DNA from: Planctomycetota bacterium
GTDB lineage: Bacteria; Planctomycetota; GCA-002687715; DRQF01
Direction: 5' to 3'
Length of the DNA stretch: 5,874 bases
Assembly: GCA_015485455.1 (NCBI GenBank)
Contig: WFTN01000509.1
Location: 1-5,874, forward strand
A model generated the notes under the pieces. The model worked only from the letters and a program-made list of their open reading frames with translations, did not search any database and was not told where the DNA came from. The position numbers and the translations under genes were made by a program. Of the stretch, positions 1 to 5,874 are shown one piece after another (position 1 is the stretch's first letter; the number at the start of each line of letters is the position of its first letter).

Positions 1-1361
1 CTCTCTGGATTCGCCGCCCCAAGGAGATCATTGTTCAAGAAATCATTGACAGCCCTTGCAGCCCTTGCAGTCCTTGCTGATGACTCCGCCTCTTCCCGAC
101 GTTTCTCGGCGATCTGTTGAGCGACCAAACGGCTATCTCTCTCTCTGCGTGCCTTGCCCAACAAGACCAAGCTGACAATCAGGCCAGTTGTCAAGAACAT
201 CAAAGCTAGTCCGAGGCTGATAGCAACGCCTCGGTTCCGTTGTATCCATCGGACCCCTTTGACCCAGGGCCCTGCTGGTCGAGCTCGGACTGGTTCAAAT
301 TCTCGAAACCGCCGCAAATCATCGGCAAATTCCAAAGCTGTCGGGTAGCGACGATTCCGGTCTTTATCGATGGCAGTCAAGATAATGGCCGACAAGTCTT
401 TGTGAATTCTCTTATTAATGGTTCGGGGATTCGGCGGCTCTTGTTGCGAGATCGCCTGGTATAACTCTTGGCGGTTGTTGCCAATAAAAGGACGGCGCAA
501 AGTGCAGGCCTCAAACAAGCTGACCCCGAGAGAATAGATATCTGTCCGGCGATCAAGTTTGAGGCGATGGGCCAGGAGTTGCTCTGGAGACATGTAGGCC
601 GGAGTGCCCATAAGATCGCCCGATTGGGTCAGCGTCATCCCATGAGACTCTTCGTTTTTTGCCAAGCCAAAATCGAGGATACACGCAGTTCCATCGTCTC
701 GAACCATGAGATTGGCAGGCTTGATGTCCCGATGGATGAGCCCGACTTCATGGGCAGCATGGAGGGCCCGGGCGGCGCTTTCGATGTAGCGCACGGCACT
801 CAAAATCGCATCTCTGTCTGCGGTACTCGGATCGCTCGATTCTGTTGCGCTTGACGAAGCAGACGAGCTCTCATTCTGATCAAATTCGATGTGAACTTCT
901 GTGATCGCTTGCCCAGCAATCATCTTGTCACCAGACTCGCTGATGTGGTCGGCTAGATTCCTACCGGCGACGAATTCGAATGCGATAAACGCCAAACCTT
1001 CGTGTTCACCAATCTCATAGACCCGTGCGATGCCAGAGTGGTCTAACATGCCTGCCGCTTCCGCTTCGCGCTCAAAGCGCAATCGTGAAGCCTTTGACAT
1101 CTGCCCCGATTCAAGCAGAACCTTGAGGGCGACTTTCCGATGGAGATGCTCATCTTCTGCAAGATAAACATAGCCCTGCCCCCCATGACCAATTTCTTTC
1201 AGAAGTCTATAGTGTCCGAGCGTCTTCCCTCCTAACCCCATAGATAGCGAGCTGCTCCGAGACTTCGCCGACGAACCAACACGGGTGGACTGAGGTGCAT
1301 CGCCGTCAAGCCCATCTTGGTCTTGGTCCTTAGGTGCAGTGTTCTTGTCGTCTATGCTCAT
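1..1361 (-). CDS. Transmembrane Ser/Thr protein kinase (Hanks/PknB type), C-terminus cut by window edge
   Basis: Predicted membrane-anchored kinase that phosphorylates Ser/Thr of unknown targets. The visible 453 residues hold a short acidic N-terminus (1-45), then a complete kinase domain (about 50-352): glycine loop GHGGQGYV (58-65), VALK with catalytic K80, probable helix-C E99, HRDIKPAN (210-217, catalytic D212), DFG (230-232), [10 protein letters not shown] (252-261) and DIYSLG (274-279). All catalytic residues are present. A hydrophobic segment (about 379-401) is followed by a charged, coiled-coil-like stretch and [14 protein letters not shown] at the edge. In related kinases this type of linker precedes TPR repeats, so a TPR sensor part outside the window is likely but not seen. 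The ATG at 1361 has a GAGAG 4 bases upstream. M41 is a weaker alternative start. Odd points are a Ser-rich insertion at about 141-184 and a 9-base tandem repeat near the end. It is separated from the sigma operon by 551 bases and has its own promoter candidate. Confidence 0.93.
   Translation of the reverse strand, partial: MSIDDKNTAPKDQDQDGLDGDAPQSTRVGSSAKSRSSSLSMGLGGKTLGHYRLLKEIGHGGQGYVYLAEDEHLHRKVALKVLLESGQMSKASRLRFEREAEAAGMLDHSGIARVYEIGEHEGLAFIAFEFVAGRNLADHISESGDKMIAGQAITEVHIEFDQNESSSASSSATESSDPSTADRDAILSAVRYIESAARALHAAHEVGLIHRDIKPANLMVRDDGTACILDFGLAKNEESHGMTLTQSGDLMGTPAYMSPEQLLAHRLKLDRRTDIYSLGVSLFEACTLRRPFIGNNRQELYQAISQQEPPNPRTINKRIHKDLSAIILTAIDKDRNRRYPTALEFADDLRRFREFEPVRARPAGPWVKGVRWIQRNRGVAISLGLALMFLTTGLIVSLVLLGKARRERDSRLVAQQIAEKRREEAESSARTARAARAVNDFLNNDLLGAANPE
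51..77. repeat. Three tandem 9-base units inside the kinase gene
   Basis: Three consecutive copies read AGCCCTTGC, AGCCCTTGC and AGTCCTTGC on the plus strand. The first two are identical and the third differs by one base. The unit is in frame and encodes an Ala/Arg-rich run (ARTARAARA, residues 429-437) in the charged helix just after the kinase's membrane segment. Because the unit is a multiple of three, copy-number change would lengthen or shorten the helix without breaking the frame. Confidence 0.85.
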
Positions 1362-1365
1362 GAAA

Positions 1366-1370
1366 CTCTC
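1366..1370 (-). promoter_or_regulatory. Possible ribosome binding site of the kinase
   Basis: GAGAG on the minus strand, 4 bases before the ATG at 1361. It is a partial match to the Shine-Dalgarno consensus with rather short spacing. It supports this ATG over the internal M41, but only modestly. Confidence 0.4.
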
Positions 1371-1386
1371 TATTTATCTTATCTTG

Positions 1387-1414
1387 AGCATAGGATAAAA
1401 GACCGTTGGGTCAA
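1387..1414 (-). promoter_or_regulatory. Candidate housekeeping sigma-70-type promoter for the kinase
   Basis: On the minus strand TTGACC (1414-1409, 5 of 6 to the -35 consensus) is followed after 16 bases by TATGCT (1392-1387, 4 of 6 to the -10 consensus). The predicted start near 1380 would give a leader of about 19 bases ending at the ATG at 1361, with the GAGAG site inside it. Position and spacing are good. The match was found by eye, so chance is not excluded. Confidence 0.45.
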
Positions 1415-1821
1415 GAACTTGTAGTCATGAACGCCATTCCCTGCCAAATCCCGTTCATGTGTTCGGATCCAGTGGCCTATCGGGTCTCCTAATTTTATCG
1501 ACACGGAGCATGTGCCTTCGTCATGCAATGGACCAAAGGTCAGACATATCCGCTCGCATTCGACAACGGGGAGCCGCCTCTTACTTCTTCTGTGTGCCAC
1601 CACCCGCACCAGCAAATAAGAAAGCCAACCCTGTCGCAATAAGATCCAGTCTGCTTCTGGATTCTTCACACTAAAACACTGCGGGAGTCACCTACAATAG
1701 CGAGATAGACAGAATCGGACATGACGAACTTCGTTGATGGGAACGAGCCTGAGTCGTTTCTTGGGGCAAATCAGTGACGCTTGATAGCCCGTTGCTCGCC
1801 ACCCTTAAGACCGCAAAGTTA

Positions 1822-1843
1822 CAACAACGTTGACTCGTTGTTG
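1822..1843. repeat. Perfect 8-bp inverted repeat (hairpin or dyad)
   Basis: CAACAACG (1822-1829) and CGTTGTTG (1836-1843) are exact reverse complements around a 6-base loop. The hairpin lies 70 bases beyond the stop of the anti-sigma gene, so it could be a transcript 3' end or a protein-binding dyad. No T-run follows on either strand and the stem is not GC-rich, which argues against a standard intrinsic terminator. The left arm also overlaps a smaller palindrome, CAACGTTG (1825-1832). Confidence 0.5.
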
Positions 1844-1912
1844 ACCGACGACAAGAAATATTCGGATAAGGACATGACGGTCGTATTGAAGGACAAAGAG
1901 ATCAATTGAAGT

Positions 1913-2464
1913 CTACTTCTTCTTCACTTTCTTCACGGGACGCCCAGAAGGAATTGCCGGAAGATGATCTCTTTCGCTTGGACGGAATTCATCGGGATGG
2001 GGAATTCTTGATTTCCAAGTTGTCTCAGGAACCATGCTCTTCTGTTCTTCAAAAGTACTCTTGGCTGCAACAGGCTTCTCGTCCATGGCTGAAATCCAAG
2101 CCATAGAGAGAATCAGGCCCAAACCAAGGGCCAAAACACCCTGACTGCCAAGGCGAAACAGAAGAGATGAGGCAACCAGCTCATGCCAGCATGCTACCCA
2201 CCTTTGGCACCTTGCCGCGAACTTTGTCGATAAAGAGGCTTTCTTGTGGGCTTTCAGAACATCATCGCGAACAAGCCCCATCATCATCTTATGCATAGAA
2301 GCACGGTACGCTGCACTTGGCTCAATCGTCTCGAGCACTTGCTCACGATATTCTTTCACCCATGATGAAAGCTCATGGCGTAAGTCTTCGAAATCTTGAA
2401 GGTCAAAAGAGGAAGTGTTTTGTTCTTCCCCGTCGAAACCTTTGTTCATCTTGTCGTTGCCCAT
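1913..2464 (-). CDS. Single-pass membrane protein, putative anti-sigma factor
   Basis: A 183-residue protein that probably binds and restrains the sigma factor encoded just upstream. The N-terminal 107 residues are hydrophilic and look mainly helical (about 21-75), fitting a cytoplasmic sigma-binding part. One hydrophobic segment lies at about 108-126. The remaining 57 residues would be extracytoplasmic and end in a very basic tail (GRPVKKVKKK). Positive charges before the segment (R85, R88, R104) and D128/E129 after it support N-in topology. The HxxxCxxC zinc motif of the common anti-sigma class is absent; C86, C92 and H94 do not fit it. I recognise no named family, so the function rests on position: its ATG is 2 bases after the sigma stop and is served by a strong Shine-Dalgarno. 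Starting at M6 is possible, but the Shine-Dalgarno spacing favours M1. It could instead be an unrelated membrane protein. Confidence 0.6.
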   Translation of the reverse strand: MGNDKMNKGFDGEEQNTSSFDLQDFEDLRHELSSWVKEYREQVLETIEPSAAYRASMHKMMMGLVRDDVLKAHKKASLSTKFAARCQRWVACWHELVASSLLFRLGSQGVLALGLGLILSMAWISAMDEKPVAAKSTFEEQKSMVPETTWKSRIPHPDEFRPSERDHLPAIPSGRPVKKVKKK

Positions 2465-2466
2465 GG

Positions 2467-3069
2467 TTAATCAATCTCCTTATTCAAGAGATCCCTCAAG
2501 CGTCTCATGGCGTTGAACATACGGGACTTCACCGTCCCCACAGGGATTTCCAAAGTCTCGCCGATATCCTGATACTTCAGACCTTGAAGCTCTGCGAGTA
2601 CAAAAACTTCACGTTGGTTCGCTGGCAAGCGTCCCAATGCCCACTCGATTTTTCGTTTCAACTCTTCATTGGACAAAAGAGATGGCGGTGTTGGTAACTC
2701 GTCTTGAACGAGATTTGCCAATGAAGCATCACTATCAAGTTTGGCAGATGAAGCATCCAAGGACACCAAAGGCATATGCTTGGCTTTGGAACGGTAGACA
2801 TCGATCCAGTAGTTGCGCGCAACTCGAAATAGATAGGTCCTGAATCGAGCCCGGGCCACATAGTCATTGCGAGCTTTGAAGACTTTGCGCCAAACCTCCT
2901 GAGCACAATCCTCTGCCAACTGCTGGTCAGGATGCTGGGCATAGAAGAACTGAATCAACGTTTGCTGATGTCTTTCAACCAACATGGCAAAGGCGTTGTA
3001 ATCGCCTCTTTTGAAAGAGAGCATCAAGGCGACGTCTTCATCCACCTGTTCTTTGGATTCGTTCTTCAT
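2467..3069 (-). CDS. ECF-type (group 4) RNA polymerase sigma factor
   Basis: A 200-residue sigma factor, the usual ECF length, that would direct RNA polymerase to a specific promoter set. Region 2 spans about 12-95: the core-binding part contains LAEDCAQEVWRKVF (51-64), and the -10 recognition part contains ARFRTYLFRVARNYWID (74-90). A Ser/Asp-rich linker (about 100-133) follows. Region 4 spans about 134-196, with the helix-turn-helix LKYQDIGETLEIPVGTVKSR (164-183) for -35 recognition. No C-terminal extension is present. The acidic residues of region 2.2 (E53, D54, E58) are kept. The ATG at 3069 is secure because an in-frame TAG lies 25 bases upstream (3096-3094) with no other start codon between, though no good Shine-Dalgarno precedes it. 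It sits 40 bases after the repeat-protein gene and 2 bases before the putative anti-sigma gene, so one transcript is likely. Its ECF group cannot be assigned by eye. Confidence 0.95.
   Translation of the reverse strand: MKNESKEQVDEDVALMLSFKRGDYNAFAMLVERHQQTLIQFFYAQHPDQQLAEDCAQEVWRKVFKARNDYVARARFRTYLFRVARNYWIDVYRSKAKHMPLVSLDASSAKLDSDASLANLVQDELPTPPSLLSNEELKRKIEWALGRLPANQREVFVLAELQGLKYQDIGETLEIPVGTVKSRMFNAMRRLRDLLNKEID
2476..2481 (-). promoter_or_regulatory. Strong ribosome binding site of the putative anti-sigma gene
   Basis: AAGGAG on the minus strand, 11 bases before the ATG at 2464, lying inside the last codons of the sigma gene (Lys-Glu). The sigma stop and the next start are 2 bases apart. 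This fixes the start of the downstream gene and indicates translational coupling. It is clearly better than anything in front of the sigma gene itself. Confidence 0.8.
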
Positions 3070-3077
3070 GAAGGTAG

Positions 3078-3102
3078 AAACGTGCTCTTCGAGCTAAGGT
3101 TC
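3078..3102 (-). promoter_or_regulatory. Tentative ECF-type promoter before the sigma gene
   Basis: On the minus strand GAACC (3102-3098) and CGTTT (3082-3078) are separated by 15 bases, similar to the AAC-containing -35 and CGT-containing -10 elements of many ECF promoters. The predicted start would be only about 1-3 bases before the sigma ATG, giving an almost leaderless message. That would fit the lack of a Shine-Dalgarno there. The motifs are short and the match is speculative. Confidence 0.18.
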
Positions 3103-3109
3103 GAGAAGT

Positions 3110-5874
3110 TCAAAGTTTTCTTTTCAAAATCATAGTGAATTTATTGGTCGCAGCCGCGCGAATTTCCGTATCCCCAGCGAAGGTATGAAAGTTATTGTGA
3201 ACAGCCCTCAACTTACACTTACCTTGGGGAATATTCCGTAACATAATGGTGCCAAAGGTATTTACATCATTGTTCCTTTCGTCCAAGAGAGTCGATTGGG
3301 GGCCAAAACGTTCCCAAGTCCCAGCTTCTGACTCGAGAAAGACCTGAACTCCCTCAACCTGTTTGCCCTCACTGTCAACGCAAAGAACTTCCAGATCGGC
3401 CCCGGGCTGGGCCCACCTGGTTGTCCATTCTGGATTCGTCTTCTCCACCATCAAGTCTTCCAGGCGCTGGGTGGGGAAATCAGGAGATTGCATGTAGAAA
3501 CGATAAGTTCCTTCAGCCAAGTCAGAAAGGAGAACACGCCCCTGCTTATCGGATTGAAGAAGAATGTCGCCATGAACCCGCATATCGTCAGCGGAGTATA
3601 AAAAACAAGTAGCGCCTTCGATGGGATTCCCTTCGTCGTCTTGAAGCAAGACCCCCAGAGCTTTCCCCTTTTCCCCTGGAGCACGGACCAAAATGGCCCC
3701 ACTCCCTGATGAAAGGTCCACACCTTTGGTCACTGTAGCGACGCGCCCACGGCGAGTCACAACAATGTCATAGGTTCCAATTGGCAAAGACCGAAAGATC
3801 ACTTCGCCGGTATCGTCAGTCAGTCCTCGGGCGACTTCCTCAATCCTCTTGCGAAAAACTGTCGTGGCCCCAAGCCCTCGCAAGTCTGTTCTCAAGATTC
3901 GAACCAAAGCCTGGGAACCGGGGGCACCTTCCCCTTGATCAAACGCAATGACTGTCAGACTCCGCGTGCGAAGACGAATGTTTTGCTTCGTGGTCAAAGT
4001 ACGATCATCGAGAAAGAGTGGAAACGTCAGATTGTAGGGTCGCTCAAACTCGTCACGATATCGCATCTGAAAGGCGTATTCTCCGGAGGCCAAACCACTA
4101 AACCAAAAAATGCCATCGGCATCACTGCGACCTCGTACAATCGGGCGACTCACATCATGGGCATCATTTCGAATAGGAAAAAGCGTCACCGGCCAATGGG
4201 ACAAGATCGTGGCGTCAACCCGTAGGTCGCCCCGCAAGGAACTACGTCCCCCCTTCCGAAGGGTATCCTCTCCGATGGCCACATCTCCGCTGGCGAGATT
4301 GACAACCTGAGTTGATGACCAAACCCCCGTGCTTTCCTTCTCATTCCAAAGACTGGGGCTCCGAATCCCATAGGTGCCAGGGAGCAAGGACGCTCGATCA
4401 TTAAGAGGACCAAAGGAGTCTTGTCCGAAAATCGTGCTATCTCGAATCTCAATGTCTGCTAGGTCCAGGACCAAGGCCGCCGGCAATCCGGGGACAAGAC
4501 GACGGATGTCTTTTTGGTCATAGGGTTCGCAATCGAGAGGGACCTCCAAATAGGCAGCGTCACCGAAAACACGCAGAGAGGAAGGTCCTGGAGGGAATCT
4601 CCCAAAACGCAATTCGCCGGTCTCTGACAAAGGCACAATCGACTTACTTCGACGCCAAGGCCAGATCAACTGGTCATGTCTCTGATGTGCAGACACCGAA
4701 ACCCCTGCTCCACTTTCAGCTTCCCCTTTCTTGAGGTCAACGAATCCAAAAACCGTGGCAGATGTGAAAAGGTCGATAGTCAATGGTTCTTTACCGTGTT
4801 CATGGCCGGAGGATTCGAAACCTCTTGCCAAAGAAAACGGGCCGGAATTCCCTCTTCCCCGATTCAATGCCCTGGCCTCAATGAGCCACAGCCCCCTTGG
4901 CAAGGAAATTTTGAAGTGAGACAACTGACTCGGGTACTCAAGACGCACTGGCTGAAGAGGGCGAGAGGCCCCCAAAGGATAGGCCGTCAACTCAACCCTC
5001 TCTTGATCTTGGGGAAATTCTCCTCCAATGAGCAAGCGAATCTCTATCTCTGACAAGAGGAGCTCAGGCATAGAACCGATTTTGATAGCCCTCATGGCAG
5101 AGGTTGACACCAGCGATTCCAAGCTTGTTCCCTGCCACTCCACATAGTTGAAATTCTTCTTGGCAAGAGGCCAATTCGACTCATGCAAGGCCAAGGGAGA
5201 CAGCACATAGGTTCCCCGAGGCAAACCATGGACGCCTATGGGCCCATCTTCTGGTCGACGGTAAAGCCAGCGTTCGATGAAAGAATGCTCTTGGGATTTG
5301 AGGCGCATGGGGGTGCCAATGGGGAGATCCAAAACCAGGGGCCCCGGAGGGTTCATCTGCCAATCGAAGCCCGACCGATTCTCCCCTGCTGACGTGGAGA
5401 CCGTCCCGCCGACTTCGTTAGCCCCATGCCAGGGCCGAATCACCAAGAGATGAGAACCGGGACGAATGCCCTCCATGCTGTAGACGCCATTTTCATCAGT
5501 CATGGTTTCCACAACCTTGTGGGTCGAAGGAGTCTCCGCAAATGCCCGAGTCAAAACCATCTTGAGAGGGACAGGCTGCTCAATCAACTGCACCCGAGCG
5601 CGCGCAACGGGACTGCCATCGGGCCACTTGATCTCGCCCTTACCAAAACCGCCTCGGATCAACCGGAGATTTTGAACAGCAGCGACTCCATCCTCCAAAT
5701 CGATTCCATCGAATCGTGAAACAGAGTTTCCTTCAGCTCGGAGGTAAAAGACATGATGGCCTGCTGAAATCCCTGGGATCTCATAGTTTGACTGGCCATC
5801 GCTGATCCCCTGGTAATAAGTGCCAAGGAATCTGATGTCATCTCCTGGGGATTGATAACCCACCCAAACATAAC
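3110..5874 (-). CDS. Giant carboxypeptidase-regulatory-like/Cna-B-like repeat protein, N-terminus cut by window edge
   Basis: The frame is open to the right edge, so more than 917 residues are present and the true start and any signal peptide are outside the window. A GTG at 5863 is in frame but is only an internal codon (residue 1 in this numbering), because YVW precedes it. About ten beta-sandwich units, 75-110 residues apart, each end in a motif of the form Gly-x-(beta)-x-Leu-Pro-x-Gly-x-Tyr. Examples are NGVYSMEGIRPGSH (125-138), DGIFWFSGLASGEY (583-596), TGEVIFRSLPIGTY (685-698) and QGRVLLSDLAEGTY (774-787). Such domains are known as stalks or adhesive modules of exported proteins. No enzyme motif, transmembrane segment, LPxTG or PEP-CTERM signal is visible, and the C-terminus ends plainly in MILKRKL. 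The TGA at 3112-3110 is followed 40 bases later by the sigma gene. A surface or periplasmic role is inferred; a substrate cannot be named. Confidence 0.85.
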   Translation of the reverse strand, partial: YVWVGYQSPGDDIRFLGTYYQGISDGQSNYEIPGISAGHHVFYLRAEGNSVSRFDGIDLEDGVAAVQNLRLIRGGFGKGEIKWPDGSPVARARVQLIEQPVPLKMVLTRAFAETPSTHKVVETMTDENGVYSMEGIRPGSHLLVIRPWHGANEVGGTVSTSAGENRSGFDWQMNPPGPLVLDLPIGTPMRLKSQEHSFIERWLYRRPEDGPIGVHGLPRGTYVLSPLALHESNWPLAKKNFNYVEWQGTSLESLVSTSAMRAIKIGSMPELLLSEIEIRLLIGGEFPQDQERVELTAYPLGASRPLQPVRLEYPSQLSHFKISLPRGLWLIEARALNRGRGNSGPFSLARGFESSGHEHGKEPLTIDLFTSATVFGFVDLKKGEAESGAGVSVSAHQRHDQLIWPWRRSKSIVPLSETGELRFGRFPPGPSSLRVFGDAAYLEVPLDCEPYDQKDIRRLVPGLPAALVLDLADIEIRDSTIFGQDSFGPLNDRASLLPGTYGIRSPSLWNEKESTGVWSSTQVVNLASGDVAIGEDTLRKGGRSSLRGDLRVDATILSHWPVTLFPIRNDAHDVSRPIVRGRSDADGIFWFSGLASGEYAFQMRYRDEFERPYNLTFPLFLDDRTLTTKQNIRLRTRSLTVIAFDQGEGAPGSQALVRILRTDLRGLGATTVFRKRIEEVARGLTDDTGEVIFRSLPIGTYDIVVTRRGRVATVTKGVDLSSGSGAILVRAPGEKGKALGVLLQDDEGNPIEGATCFLYSADDMRVHGDILLQSDKQGRVLLSDLAEGTYRFYMQSPDFPTQRLEDLMVEKTNPEWTTRWAQPGADLEVLCVDSEGKQVEGVQVFLESEAGTWERFGPQSTLLDERNNDVNTFGTIMLRNIPQGKCKLRAVHNNFHTFAGDTEIRAAATNKFTMILKRKL

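Larger units (their letters stand above)
1362..1912. other. 551-base stretch without a convincing gene between kinase and anti-sigma
   Basis: The other gene junctions in the window are 2 and 40 bases, so this gap stands out. It holds the kinase promoter candidate (1387-1414), a perfect 8-bp inverted repeat (1822-1843) and some weak reading frames. One is a minus-strand GTG frame of 96 codons (1669-1379), which has no Shine-Dalgarno, no family resemblance I recognise and a 3' end overlapping the kinase promoter. Another is a plus-strand pair of short frames (1721-1777 and 1778-1909) split by a TGA. I recognise no RNA gene, transposon end or riboswitch here. It may be a leader plus degraded coding sequence. 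Confidence 0.6.

Noticed and set aside
468..854. Plus-strand 128-codon open frame.
   Set aside because: It lies wholly antisense to the kinase catalytic core, whose conserved motifs are read on the minus strand, so it is a shadow frame.
1379..1669. Minus-strand 96-codon frame directly upstream of the kinase.
   Set aside because: It begins with GTG without a Shine-Dalgarno, resembles no family I know, has an amino-acid mix typical of chance frames, and its 3' end overlaps the kinase promoter candidate. A small gene is not excluded, but the evidence is insufficient.
1830..1861. Plus-strand TTGACT followed by an AT-rich AAATAT as a promoter.
   Set aside because: The spacing is 20 bases, the -10 match is poor, and no plus-strand gene follows.
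2317..2697. Plus-strand 126-codon open frame across the sigma/anti-sigma junction.
   Set aside because: It is antisense to the sigma factor helix-turn-helix and to the strong ribosome site, and has no recognisable domain.
4676..5053. Plus-strand 125-codon open frame.
   Set aside because: It is antisense to the repeat protein, whose frame is open for the whole region and carries regular domain motifs.
5659..5871. Minus-strand ATG frame at the right edge.
   Set aside because: It is out of frame with the long repeat-protein frame and ends after 70 codons. The long frame has the domain pattern.

Overview
All four recognisable genes lie on the minus strand. They are, in transcription order (right to left): a very large beta-sandwich-repeat protein cut by the right edge, an ECF-type RNA polymerase sigma factor, a single-pass membrane protein in the position of an anti-sigma factor, and, after a 551-base gap, a transmembrane Ser/Thr protein kinase cut by the left edge. 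The combination of a Hanks-type kinase with a membrane segment and a FLNNDLL...NP-type linker, an ECF sigma factor with a non-zinc-finger membrane partner, and a giant carboxypeptidase-regulatory-like/Cna-B-like repeat protein is typical of Planctomycetota. Deep-branching relatives or Acidobacteriota are possible alternatives. This assignment is inference from gene content, as no marker gene is present.

Layout. 5874-3110: repeat protein of more than 917 residues, N-terminus outside the window. 3109-3070: 40-base gap with a possible ECF-type promoter. 3069-2467: sigma factor, 200 residues. 2464-1913: putative anti-sigma, 183 residues, starting 2 bases after the sigma stop with a strong Shine-Dalgarno inside the sigma gene, so the pair is almost certainly co-translated. 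1912-1362: stretch with no convincing gene, holding an 8-bp hairpin, some short unsupported reading frames and a good sigma-70-like promoter for the kinase. 1361-1: kinase, 453 residues visible, C-terminal part outside the window.

How they may work together (inference): the sigma factor would be held at the membrane by the 183-residue protein. The repeat protein is probably exported and is placed as a sensor, target or surface effector of that regulon. The kinase has its own promoter and may be either an independent neighbour or a second signalling input. Nothing in the window proves a kinase-sigma connection, and the sigma factor keeps acidic residues in region 2.2, so it does not look like the known phosphorylation-dependent sigma factors. 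I see no mobile element, CRISPR array, tRNA or rRNA.
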